This document shows positions 14,686 to 21,872 of a DNA stretch of 23,676 nucleotides, one piece after another. Where the stretch lies: positions 1 through 23,676 of the forward strand of contig DAOUGD010000154.1 in the NCBI GenBank assembly GCA_034429475.1, given 5' to 3'. Each line of letters begins with the position of its first letter. The stretch's first letter is position 1. Under the pieces are notes generated by a model, which saw nothing but the letters and a program-made list of their open reading frames with translations, had not been told where the DNA came from and ran no database searches. The position numbers were made by a program, and so were the translations under genes. This stretch comes from JAKQHY01 sp034429475. GTDB lineage: Bacteria; Chloroflexota; Anaerolineae; B4-G1; SLSP01.

Positions 14686-15414
14686 ATGACCGAAGAATAC
14701 AAGTATCCCCGGCGGCGCTTGATGCGCGCGTTTGTCCATCGTGTTACACAGGCATTGTTTGCCGTGCTAACCGATTTCCACCTGATCGGCGCGGAAAATT
14801 TTCCCAAAACCGGCCCCTTACTGGTGGTGGGAAACCATTTCAGCTTTATTGATCCGGTGGCGATGGTGCGGGTGGTTCCCTGGCCGATGGAGTTCCTGGG
14901 AGGTTTCCGTACGCCCAACGCGCCGCCTATTTTGAGTTGGTTGCGGGAATTTTGGGGATTTTACCCGGTGTTTCGCGGTACGGGATCACAGATTGCGTTT
15001 CGCGTCTCGGATGCGGTGTTGGGGCAGGGGGGCATCCTGGGCGTGTTTCCCGAGGGCACGAGTGCAGCGGGAATTTTGCGCCCGGCGCGTCCCGGCGTGC
15101 CTTTTATGGCAGCGCGCTCCGGGGCGCAAATTTTGCCCATCGGCTTTTCGGGCTTCACCGAAGTCTTCCCCAAGTTGCGGAAGGGGTTGCGCGCGCGCGT
15201 GATCGTGCAGATCGGCAAGGCTTTCGGCCCGTTTTCGGCGCCCGGACGGGGCCGAGAACGCCGGGCGCGTCTGGACGAGATCGGCCACGAGATGATGTGC
15301 CACATCGCCGAATTGCTGCCCTCGGAACAGCGTGGCTATTATTCGGATGACCCGGAGCAGCGGCGCGCGGCTGAGGCGGCGTATTATCCGTTTGATGAGG
15401 AACCGGAAGAATAA
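14686..15414 (+). CDS. plsC: 1-acyl-sn-glycerol-3-phosphate acyltransferase (PlsC-like)
   Basis: A 242-residue membrane-associated acyltransferase that would convert lysophosphatidic acid to phosphatidic acid. Catalytic motif NH-x4-D is N50-H51-FSFI-D56, the GxxxR-type region lies around YPVFRGTG (93-100), and the glycerol-phosphate-binding FPEGT is at 121-125. A hydrophobic stretch near 20-30 may dip into the membrane. A strong Shine-Dalgarno sequence (aaggagg) precedes the ATG by 5 bases. The acidic C-terminal tail (DEEPEE) is extra to the core fold. The lipid genes dagK-like and plsY-like follow at 17401 and 18381 in the same direction, supporting a phospholipid role, although an unrelated transporter and a terminator intervene. 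PlsC-family enzymes also include other O-acyltransferases, so the acceptor is an inference. Confidence 0.85.
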   Translation: MTEEYKYPRRRLMRAFVHRVTQALFAVLTDFHLIGAENFPKTGPLLVVGNHFSFIDPVAMVRVVPWPMEFLGGFRTPNAPPILSWLREFWGFYPVFRGTGSQIAFRVSDAVLGQGGILGVFPEGTSAAGILRPARPGVPFMAARSGAQILPIGFSGFTEVFPKLRKGLRARVIVQIGKAFGPFSAPGRGRERRARLDEIGHEMMCHIAELLPSEQRGYYSDDPEQRRAAEAAYYPFDEEPEE

Positions 15415-15510
15415 TTGGGTGTAACTTTGCCGGTCCGGGCGGGTTGTATTTCTTGGGTGAACGGGAGTGGGAAGACAAGGAGAGGGGGAGAAAGCAGTGA
15501 TATTTTTGAT

Positions 15511-15538
15511 TTCCTATTTCTTCATTCCTCACTCCTAA
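15511..15538. repeat. Short heptamer array, consensus TTCCTNA
   Basis: Four 7-base units in phase (ttcctat, ttcttca, ttcctca, ctcctaa) end 9 bases before the Shine-Dalgarno sequence of the UMF1 gene. This is one of the weaker arrays. Confidence 0.6.
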
Positions 15539-15559
15539 CTTTAAAATTGGAGGGATTCC

Positions 15560-16903
15560 ATGGATGCAATATTGATGAAAAAGCAGCGACGCGAGCGTTG
15601 GGCCTGGTATCTGTACGACTTTGGCAATTCTGCGTATGCGGCCGTGGTGTTGCTGGCGGTCTATTCGGCGTATTTTCAGAGCCAGGTGGTGGTGAATGTG
15701 CAAAATGGCCCATTTTTGTGGGGGGTGTCGGTGGGGATTGCGATGTTAGTGGTAGCCCTCATTTCTCCTATTCTGGGGGCGATTGCCGACTTTTCCCGCG
15801 CCAAAAAGCCGTTGTTGTTCGGTTTCACGGTGATGTCGTGCGTGTGTACGGCGTTATTGTTCTTTGTGCAGCGCGGCGATGTGTTTATCGGAATGTTGTT
15901 CTTCATCCTGGCCGAAATCGGCTATCGCAGCGCGCAGGTGTTTTACAATGCCTTGCTGCCGGACATTGCTTCTCACGAGGAGATGGGGCGGGTTTCTGGC
16001 GCAGGGTGGGCCATCGGGTCAGCCGGCGGCGTGATTTGCCTGTTCATTATCTTACCTTTGATTATGATTTTCAAAGGCCCGTTGATGGTGCGTGTGTCGT
16101 TTTTGATCACGGCGGCCTATTTCACCCTATCGGCGCTGCCGATTTTCTTCTGGCTGGAGGAGAGTCACACGGCGACGCCGCTGCCCAAAGGGGAAACTTA
16201 CTTGAGCGTTGGCTTCAAGCGACTGATCAACACCTTCAAAAAAGCTCGGAACTTCGGCGGGTTTATCAAATTCATGATTTGCTTTATCGTCTATAACGAC
16301 GGCGTCATCATGGCCTTGAACTTCGCCTCCATCATCGGGGCCGTGTTGTTCGGGATGGAGCAGCAGGCATTGATTATCTTCGTGATTCTGGTGCAGCTCA
16401 CGAATGTCGCCGGTGCCTATGTCTTTGGGCTGATGGCGGATCGTATGGGCGGCAAGCGCGCCCTGATGTTGTCCATTGCCGTGATGTTTGTGGCAATTGT
16501 GATGATGTTCCTGGCGCAGAGCCAGGGCTTCTTCTTCTTCATTGGCGGACTGGCGGGTTTCTCAATGGCCGGCATCCAATCTTTGAGCCGGACGGTGGTC
16601 GGGTTGTTTGCGCCGGCCGAACAAAGCTCCGAATTTTATGGCTTCTTCTCGGTGGCCGGGCAGGCCTCCTCGTTTGTAGGGCCGACGATTTATGGCTGGG
16701 TGGCAACGTCGGTAACGGCCTGGCATTTACAGCAGGGGATGGAAGAATTGCTGGCCCGCCAGCAAGGTCAACGCATGGCGATCCTCTCTATTGGAGCGTT
16801 TCTACTCGTCGGACTTTTGCTCCTGGGCGCGGTGCATGAAAACCCGGTGCGTAAGCCTGCCCCCTTGCCGGTGGATGGGAAAAAGCTGGCTCAGGCGGGT
16901 TGA
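15560..16903 (+). CDS. UMF1-type MFS transporter (Atg22-like vacuole-effluxer family)
   Basis: A 447-residue polytopic membrane protein with about 12 hydrophobic segments. The opening WAWYLYDFGNSAYAAVV is the signature of the UMF1/Atg22-like MFS family, and ISPILGAIADFSRAKKPLL matches the MFS loop 2-3 signature. A central cytoplasmic stretch (residues 200-235, KGETYLSVGFKRLINTFKKA) separates the halves. Later segments include FGLMADRMGGKRAL. In yeast Atg22 exports amino acids from the vacuole; the bacterial substrate is unknown. Ggaggg lies 6 bases before the ATG. It follows plsC-like after a 145-base spacer. A neighbouring-frame open stretch starting at 15415 is a shadow. Confidence 0.85.
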   Translation: MDAILMKKQRRERWAWYLYDFGNSAYAAVVLLAVYSAYFQSQVVVNVQNGPFLWGVSVGIAMLVVALISPILGAIADFSRAKKPLLFGFTVMSCVCTALLFFVQRGDVFIGMLFFILAEIGYRSAQVFYNALLPDIASHEEMGRVSGAGWAIGSAGGVICLFIILPLIMIFKGPLMVRVSFLITAAYFTLSALPIFFWLEESHTATPLPKGETYLSVGFKRLINTFKKARNFGGFIKFMICFIVYNDGVIMALNFASIIGAVLFGMEQQALIIFVILVQLTNVAGAYVFGLMADRMGGKRALMLSIAVMFVAIVMMFLAQSQGFFFFIGGLAGFSMAGIQSLSRTVVGLFAPAEQSSEFYGFFSVAGQASSFVGPTIYGWVATSVTAWHLQQGMEELLARQQGQRMAILSIGAFLLVGLLLLGAVHENPVRKPAPLPVDGKKLAQAG

Positions 16904-16931
16904 TGCGGTTATCACTTGAAGGGAAGGAGTC

Positions 16932-16988
16932 AACGGATTTAACGAATTCAACGGAAGTTAACTCCGTTCCATCCGTTGTATCCGTTGA
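16932..16988. repeat. Palindromic nonamer repeat, three units facing three inverted units
   Basis: Units aacggattt, aacgaattc and aacggaagt (16932-16958), three spacer bases, then ctccgttcc, atccgttgt and atccgttga (16962-16988). The arms are reverse complements with a few mismatches, so the region can form a long imperfect hairpin after the UMF1 stop. It lacks a U-run. Confidence 0.85.
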
Positions 16989-17078
16989 CGAATAATTCGC
17001 AACTTCTGTCTCTTATCTGCGTAATTGAGTATAAGCCTTTCGTGTAAGGCAATTTCTCAAATACGTGGAGGTGATAAG

Positions 17079-17279
17079 ATGGATCGGCGTCCGGGTTGTT
17101 TAGTAGGGCTGTTACAACTGGCTTTCTTAAATACGATTTTTGACTGGTTGCAGGACAACTTCGGCTTTGGGCGAGGGTGTTCCTGCACCGGCATCGGGTG
17201 TGGGGTGATCCTGCTCATCTTGTTCTTGATCTTCGCGTGCTCCATCATGACCGGCACCGACTGGTTTCACCTTTTCTGA
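17079..17279 (+). CDS. Small Cys-containing membrane protein, function unknown
   Basis: A 66-residue protein. The ATG at 17079 has a strong Shine-Dalgarno sequence (ggaggtg, 17067-17073) 5 bases upstream; an earlier in-frame start at 17025 would add poor-quality residues. The N-terminal half is amphipathic (LLQLAFLNTIFDWLQDNFGF). Residues 31-41 form a Gly/Cys-rich stretch (GRGCSCTGIGC). Residues 42-56 form one transmembrane helix, and the protein ends in FHLF. Cysteines are at 7, 34, 36, 41 and 54. I recall similar short hypothetical proteins in Chloroflexota but know no function. It is followed by a clear terminator and so is likely the last gene of its transcript. Confidence 0.72.
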   Translation: MDRRPGCLVGLLQLAFLNTIFDWLQDNFGFGRGCSCTGIGCGVILLILFLIFACSIMTGTDWFHLF

Positions 17280-17330
17280 TGAGCTTTAGAGCCGCTGCGT
17301 AACTATCCTTCACATCTGGTGTTTGTAATA

Positions 17331-17367
17331 CAGGCGATAGGAAACTGATCCCATCGCCTGTTTTTTT
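17331..17367 (+). terminator. Rho-independent terminator after the small membrane protein gene
   Basis: CAGGCGAT (17331-17338) pairs with ATCGCCTG (17353-17360); inside are one mismatch and two further G-C pairs. Seven T follow at once (17361-17367). This is the one textbook intrinsic terminator in the window. Confidence 0.9.
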
Positions 17368-17400
17368 ATTCTCCAACCGTTATGATTTGAAAGGAAACCC

Positions 17401-18315
17401 ATGGCTATTAAGATTATCTTGAATCCAATCGCCGGTCGGGGGTATGGGGCGCGCTCTGAGCCGGCCATCCGCCAGCATTTGCAGGAAGCGGGGGCGGATT
17501 TCGACCTGGTGCGCACGGCGTATCCCGGCCACGCCGTTGACCTGGCGAAACAGGCGTATGCCGACGGCTTCGACGTGATCGTCGCGGCCGGCGGCGATGG
17601 CACCGCGCACGAAGTGCTCAACGGGCTGCTGGTTGCGTCGGGAGCGGCGGTCAACGGCGCCATCGCCGAGACGATGGGGATGCTGCCCGTCGGCTCCGGC
17701 AGCGACTTCGCCCACAACGTTGGCATCCCTGGCGATTTGAAGGCCGCCTGCGACCGGCTGGCGCGCGGACACAGCCGCCTGGTGGACGTGTGCCGGGTGA
17801 AGGTGGACGCCGCCGCGCCGCGTTTCTTCGATAACACCGTCAACGTGGGCTTTGGCGGCCTGGTCACGCTGGAAGCGCGCAAAATCAAGTGGGTGCGCGG
17901 CATGGCGCTCTACCTGCCGGTGGTGCTGAAGACGGTCTTTCTCTCCACACCTGCGCAAATGACCATCGCCTACGACGACCAAACTATGTCGCTGCGCGCG
18001 CCGATGGTGTGCGTCGCCAATGGCGCACGCGAGGGCGGCGGCTTCTTCTCCACGCCCGATGCCCAGCCTGACGACGGCGCCTTCGACGTATGCATTGTGC
18101 GCGACATCAGCAAGCTGGCAATGTTGGGACTGGTGCCGCATTTTATGGACGGTTCCCACACGGAGCGCGACGCCGTCCAGATGGCGCGCACCAACCACAT
18201 CCTCATTACCTCGTCGGATAATCTTGTCGCTCACGTAGACGGCGAAATGCTCTGCACCGAAGCGCACCGCATGGAGTTCGACGTCTTCCCACAAAAACTG
18301 CGCGTCTGGTGCTAA
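17401..18315 (+). CDS. dagK: Diacylglycerol kinase-family lipid kinase (DagK/YegS-like)
   Basis: A 304-residue soluble lipid kinase of the DagK/YegS family, which phosphorylates diacylglycerol or a related lipid to recycle it to phosphatidic acid. The opening KIILNPIAGRG gives the NP-x-G motif, V61-A-A-GGDGT68 is the nucleotide-binding motif, and LPVGSGSDFAHNVGIP matches the LP-x-GTGND-F-A motif with T and N both replaced by Ser. The C-terminal beta domain has VCVANGAREGGGFFSTPDAQPDDG, typical of the family. Shine-Dalgarno aaagga precedes the ATG. It starts 33 bases past a terminator, so it needs its own promoter, which I could not define. The stop TAA (18313-18315) is followed directly by a heptamer array and the plsY-like gene, a likely partner. 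Confidence 0.87.
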   Translation: MAIKIILNPIAGRGYGARSEPAIRQHLQEAGADFDLVRTAYPGHAVDLAKQAYADGFDVIVAAGGDGTAHEVLNGLLVASGAAVNGAIAETMGMLPVGSGSDFAHNVGIPGDLKAACDRLARGHSRLVDVCRVKVDAAAPRFFDNTVNVGFGGLVTLEARKIKWVRGMALYLPVVLKTVFLSTPAQMTIAYDDQTMSLRAPMVCVANGAREGGGFFSTPDAQPDDGAFDVCIVRDISKLAMLGLVPHFMDGSHTERDAVQMARTNHILITSSDNLVAHVDGEMLCTEAHRMEFDVFPQKLRVWC

Positions 18316-18378
18316 AGGATGCAGGATGCAAGATGCAGGATTCTTGTTTCTTGCCTCTTGCTTCTTGCCTTTTGATTC
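18316..18378. repeat. Heptamer array filling the whole dagK-plsY spacer, nine units
   Basis: Nine 7-base units run without a slip from the base after the dagK stop codon to two bases before the plsY ATG. Four are of aggatgc type (18316-18343) and five of ttgcctc type (18344-18378). No Shine-Dalgarno sequence is left for plsY. Confidence 0.9.
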
Positions 18379-18380
18379 TT

Positions 18381-18998
18381 ATGGGGACATACTTCCTCTG
18401 TGCGTTGTGGGGCTATCTGATTGGGGCGATTCCAACCGGGGTGGGGGTGGCGCGTATTTTTGGCGCCACGGACGTACGGGCGACCGGCAGTGGCCACACC
18501 GGCGCGACGAATGTGGCGCGGATGGCCGGGACGCGCGCCGGGCTGCTCACGTTGGGATTAGATATGTTACTCGGCTTCCTGGCTGTGGGCAGCGTGCGCT
18601 TGCTCACCTCTGACCCGTGGACCGCGACCGTTACCGGGATTTGTGTGGTGATCGGGCACAATTGGTCGGTTTACATCCACTTTGCCGGGGGGATTGGGCT
18701 GGCGAAGTATGCGGGGATGATGATCGCGCTGGGATTGTGGCAGGTTTGGGCGACGGGGCTTTTCTTCATCGGGTTGTGGCTGCTGCTGACCAAAGCCCTG
18801 CATCGCCATCGCGCCCGCAGCACGATCTTGGGCATGGCGCTCGTCTGCCTGCTGTTCTGGGGGCTGCGAACGCCGTTGCCGGCACTGGCGCAGGGGATGC
18901 TTGGCGCGCTGGTGGTGATGGTGAAATCGCTTTCGGATTGGAACCGGAAATATGAAACGTCAAACGTCAAACGTCAAACATCAGAAGATGACGTTTGA
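18381..18998 (+). CDS. PlsY-like glycerol-3-phosphate acyltransferase family protein, divergent
   Basis: A 205-residue multi-spanning membrane protein. PlsY transfers acyl groups from acyl-phosphate to glycerol-3-phosphate, the first step of phospholipid synthesis. The start MGTYFLCALWGYLIGAIPTG has the usual GxIPTG pattern, GSGHTGATNV (36-45) matches the GSGNxGATN motif with Asn to His, and GHNWSVYIHFAGGIGLAK matches the GH...F-x-GGKG motif with the Lys replaced by Ile. The C-terminal Asn/Arg-rich third motif of canonical PlsY is not seen. The tail YETSNVKRQTSEDDV is encoded by a heptamer repeat that contains the stop codon. ATG 18381 was chosen because translation from upstream starts would read the spacer repeat. 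The fold is clear, but activity may be altered. Confidence 0.75.
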   Translation: MGTYFLCALWGYLIGAIPTGVGVARIFGATDVRATGSGHTGATNVARMAGTRAGLLTLGLDMLLGFLAVGSVRLLTSDPWTATVTGICVVIGHNWSVYIHFAGGIGLAKYAGMMIALGLWQVWATGLFFIGLWLLLTKALHRHRARSTILGMALVCLLFWGLRTPLPALAQGMLGALVVMVKSLSDWNRKYETSNVKRQTSEDDV

Positions 18999-19009
18999 CG
19001 TTTGACGAA
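18954..19009. repeat. Heptamer palindrome between convergent plsY-like and hcp genes
   Basis: Eight 7-base units in unbroken phase. Within them CGTCAAACGTCAAACGTC (18958-18975) is the exact reverse complement of 18990-19007: an 18-bp perfect stem with a 14-base loop. It holds the plsY-like stop codon (18996-18998) and lies 12 bases from the hcp stop, so it could end transcripts from both sides. Confidence 0.92.
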
Positions 19010-19020
19010 TTAGGGCGATT

Positions 19021-20661
19021 TTACCCCAGACACGCCGCCATATCCGCTTCCACTGTGCCAATCGGCATGATGTTGAAGTTGTCCACCAACACCTGGAGCA
19101 CGCCCGGCGTGACAAACGCCGGCAGCGAGGGGCCGAGGCGGATGTTCTTAATCCCCAGATACAGCAGCGTCAGCAGGACGCACACCGCTTTTTGCTCGTA
19201 CCACGAGAGGATGAAGCTCAGCGGCAGGTCGTTGACGCCGACGCCAAAGGCATTGGCGAGCGCGACGGCGATCTGGACGGCGGAGTAGGCGTCGTTGCAT
19301 TGCCCTACGTCCAGCAGGCGCGGAATCCCGCCAATGTCTCCGTAGTCCTTCTTGTTGAAGCGGTATTTGCCGCAGGCCAACGTCAGCATCACTGTGTCGG
19401 CGGGTGTCTGCTCGGCGAAGTCCGTGTAGTAGTTGCGGCCCGGCTTCGCCCCGTCGCAGCCGCCGATCAGGAAGAAGTGCTTGATCTGCCCGGCCTTGAC
19501 CGCCGCGATCACTTTGTCCGCCACCCCCAGCACGGCATTGTGCCCGAAGCCTACTGTGATGACAACGTCCTCTTTATCCTCCGCAAAGCCGCCGAGCGTC
19601 AACGCCTGCTCGATTACCGGCGTGAAATCCTTGTAGCCGCTGGCGTCGGCGGGGATGTGTTCCACGCCCGGCCAGGCGACCAGACCTGTGGTGAAGATGT
19701 TGTCGGCGTACTTGCGCGGCTCCTGGATGCAGTTGGTCGTCATCAAAATTGCGCCGGGGAACGCGGCGAACTCCTTCTGTTGATTCTGCCACGCGCTGCC
19801 ATAGTTGCCGTACAGATGCGCGTACTTTTTCAGACCGGGATAGCCGTGCGCCGGGAGCATCTCGCCGTGCGTGTAAATCGTGATGCCCTTCCCCTCCGTC
19901 TGCTGCAACAACATCTCCAAATCCAGCAGATCGTGGCCGGAGACGACGATAGCCGGCCCTTTCCGCACGCCAGTGGGGACGGGGGTGGGGGTGGGATGAC
20001 CGAAGTGCGCCACGTGCGAGCCGTCGAGCAACTCCATACAGCGCAAGTTGACCTCGCCGGTCTTGAGCGTCAACGCCACCAGCTCCCCCGCGCCGAGGCG
20101 GGCGTCACGGATGGCGGCCAACGCCTCGCTGAAGAACTCGTTGACGACGGTGTCTTCTCGACCGAGCACCCGCGCGTGATCGGCGTAGGCAGCCACCCCC
20201 TTCAGCCCGAAAAGAATGACGGCGCGCAGGCTGGCGATGTCCGTGTTCCGTTCCTCCGGGCTGAGGACAAGCTGCTCCGCCTGTTTGACCTGCTCTTCGA
20301 CGCTATCGGCGGCAACCAACGTCGCACCCAGGGGCAGCGTCCCGGTCGCCGGCCCAACCTGCGCCTCATACAGTGCCCGCGTTCGCTCTTTGACGGCCTG
20401 CACTTCCAGGTTGAGGTCGCGCAGCCGCAGCGCGTCGAAGTTGACGTTGGTGATCGTGGTGAACAGCCCTTCGATCAGGCAGCAGTCGGCTTCTGGCGTC
20501 GCCACGCTCTTTTGATGCAATCCGTGCGCGTAGAACGCTATGCCGGTCAGCGTCTCGATCAGCAAATCCTGCAACGCCGCCACCGTGGGGTCTTTGCCGC
20601 AGACGCCGCGCACCGTACACCCTTCCCCTTTTGCCGCTTGTTCGCATTGATAACAAAACAT
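19021..20661 (-). CDS. hcp: Hybrid cluster protein (hydroxylamine reductase / NO reductase)
   Basis: A 546-residue cytoplasmic iron-sulfur enzyme. Hcp reduces hydroxylamine to ammonia in vitro and is thought to act in cells as an NO reductase or S-nitrosylase under nitrosative stress. The N-terminal cluster motif is C3-x2-C6-x8-C15-x5-C21, the spacing of class I proteins carrying a [4Fe-4S] cluster, usual in strict anaerobes. Hybrid-cluster ligand regions are recognisable: GGCDGAKPGRNYYTDFAEQ, TLACGKYRFNKK and LDVGQCNDAYSA. A strong Shine-Dalgarno sequence (ggaggt) precedes the ATG. It lies downstream of the aldo/keto reductase gene in the same direction, across a 91-bp heptamer array. No partner hcr reductase gene is visible in the window. 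Confidence 0.95.
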   Translation of the reverse strand: MFCYQCEQAAKGEGCTVRGVCGKDPTVAALQDLLIETLTGIAFYAHGLHQKSVATPEADCCLIEGLFTTITNVNFDALRLRDLNLEVQAVKERTRALYEAQVGPATGTLPLGATLVAADSVEEQVKQAEQLVLSPEERNTDIASLRAVILFGLKGVAAYADHARVLGREDTVVNEFFSEALAAIRDARLGAGELVALTLKTGEVNLRCMELLDGSHVAHFGHPTPTPVPTGVRKGPAIVVSGHDLLDLEMLLQQTEGKGITIYTHGEMLPAHGYPGLKKYAHLYGNYGSAWQNQQKEFAAFPGAILMTTNCIQEPRKYADNIFTTGLVAWPGVEHIPADASGYKDFTPVIEQALTLGGFAEDKEDVVITVGFGHNAVLGVADKVIAAVKAGQIKHFFLIGGCDGAKPGRNYYTDFAEQTPADTVMLTLACGKYRFNKKDYGDIGGIPRLLDVGQCNDAYSAVQIAVALANAFGVGVNDLPLSFILSWYEQKAVCVLLTLLYLGIKNIRLGPSLPAFVTPGVLQVLVDNFNIMPIGTVEADMAACLG

Positions 20662-20686
20662 TGTTTACCTCCTGGGATTATTAGAA

Positions 20687-20777
20687 ACTGGTAACTCGTT
20701 ACTCGTTACTCGTTACTGCTTACTCGTTACTGGTTACTCGTTACTCGTTACTCATTTCCCATTACCCATTTCCCACT
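20687..20777. repeat. Heptamer array, consensus ACTCGTT, thirteen units
   Basis: Thirteen 7-base units with no slip, from actggta at 20687 to tcccact at 20777. Six are exact actcgtt; the distal ones drift to acccatt and tcccatt. The array occupies most of the hcp upstream region, and its last base is the first base of the complement of the aldo/keto reductase stop codon (20777-20779). Confidence 0.93.
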
Positions 20778-21784
20778 TATTTGGTTTGTGTCAATTGTTG
20801 GCTGTAGCTCATTCCACTGCGCTCTTCACTGCGGTCGGTGGCGGGGGCTGGCTCCGGCGCGAGCGCGGAGATGGCCGCACGCAAGTCCGGCGTCATCGGG
20901 ATGTCCAACGCGCCCAGCGAACCTTCCAACTGCGCCACGTTCCGCGCGCCGATGATGGGGGCGGTAACGGCGGGGTGGCTGCCGACCCATGCGACGGCCA
21001 GGCTGACGGGGTTGTACCCGTGTTCCTGCGCTAACCGCGTGAAATCCTCGGCCACTTGATATACCCATTCTGCGCCATAGCGTGTCTTGTACATCGCATT
21101 GCTCACCAACCGTCCGCTTTCTGGTTTCCGCTCCACGCCGTACTTGCCGGTGAGCAAGCCGCCGCCCAGCGGGCTGTACGGGATCACGCCGAGGTGTTCG
21201 GCCTGCGCCAGCGGCAGGATTTCGACTTCCGCCTGCCGCTTGGCGAGGTTGTACATCGGCTGCACGCAGGCGAACTTGGCCCAGCCGTGACATTCGGAAA
21301 TGCCCAACGCTTTGGCGATTTGCCACGCTGCAAAGTTGCTGACCGCCGGGTAGAGCACTTTGCCCTGGCGCACCAAGTCATCCAGCGCGCGGAGGCTTTC
21401 TTCGATGGGCGTCGCGTCGTCGAAGCGGTGCAGGAAGTACAGGTCAACGTAGTCAGTGTTGAGCCGTTTCAGACTTTGTTCGATAGAGTGCATGATGTGC
21501 TTGCGGCTGGAGCCGCGCGCGTTCACGTCGTCGCCCATCGGGAAATGGACTTTGGTGTTGATGACCAGCTCAGCGCGGCAGCCGTGGATGAGTTTCCCCA
21601 GGATTTCCTCGGCGCGCCCGCGCTGGTAGGTGTTCGCGCAGTCGAAGAAGTTGATGCCCACCTCGCGGCAGCGGTGGAACATGGCGGCGGACGTTTCCTC
21701 GTCGGCGTCGCCGCCGAAGGACATCGTGCCAAAACACAGCGATGAAACTTTGACGCCGGTGTTGCCTAACAGTTTGTATTCCAT
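20777..21784 (-). CDS. Aldo/keto reductase
   Basis: A 335-residue NADPH-dependent (beta/alpha)8-barrel oxidoreductase that reduces aldehydes or ketones. The catalytic tetrad is visible as D48 (FFDCANTY), Y53, K78 (NTKVHF) and H119 (YFLHRFDD). The cofactor end has IPYSPLGGGLLTGKYG and the NADP-binding GARNVAQLEGSL near the C-terminus. The family resembles the YghZ/Tas-like and general stress-type AKRs rather than sugar reductases. Shine-Dalgarno aggag lies 6 bases upstream of the ATG at 21784. The tail after residue 310 (about 25 residues, Ser/Gln/Thr-rich) is beyond the barrel. It lies between ung and hcp in the same direction, possibly one transcript. Substrate not assignable. Confidence 0.9.
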   Translation of the reverse strand: MEYKLLGNTGVKVSSLCFGTMSFGGDADEETSAAMFHRCREVGINFFDCANTYQRGRAEEILGKLIHGCRAELVINTKVHFPMGDDVNARGSSRKHIMHSIEQSLKRLNTDYVDLYFLHRFDDATPIEESLRALDDLVRQGKVLYPAVSNFAAWQIAKALGISECHGWAKFACVQPMYNLAKRQAEVEILPLAQAEHLGVIPYSPLGGGLLTGKYGVERKPESGRLVSNAMYKTRYGAEWVYQVAEDFTRLAQEHGYNPVSLAVAWVGSHPAVTAPIIGARNVAQLEGSLGALDIPMTPDLRAAISALAPEPAPATDRSEERSGMSYSQQLTQTK

Positions 21785-21801
21785 ACGATTCTCCTGTCAT
21801 A

Positions 21802-21872
21802 GTGAAGAGTAATGGGAAATGAGAAATCAGTAATGAGTAGTTTTCTTGCTTCCTGCCTCTTGCTTCTTCCCT
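21802..21872. repeat. Two fused heptamer arrays between ung and the aldo/keto reductase gene
   Basis: Six units of gtaatga/gaaatca type (21802-21843), one extra base at 21844, then four of cttgctt type (21845-21872). The last unit overlaps the ung stop codon (21871-21873 on the complement). Confidence 0.85.

Noticed and set aside
15415..15559. Upstream start for a protein overlapping the UMF1 gene
   Set aside because: The frame from 15415 gives Arg/Gly-rich text in the shadow of UMF1; the spacer itself holds a short heptamer array only.
19192..20694. Open frame of 500 codons opposite hcp
   Set aside because: Composition is Arg/Val/Gln-rich without domains; hcp on the other strand has all its cluster motifs and a good ribosome-binding site.
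20687..20777. Possible CRISPR array
   Set aside because: Units are 7 bases, contiguous and without spacers; no cas gene is present.
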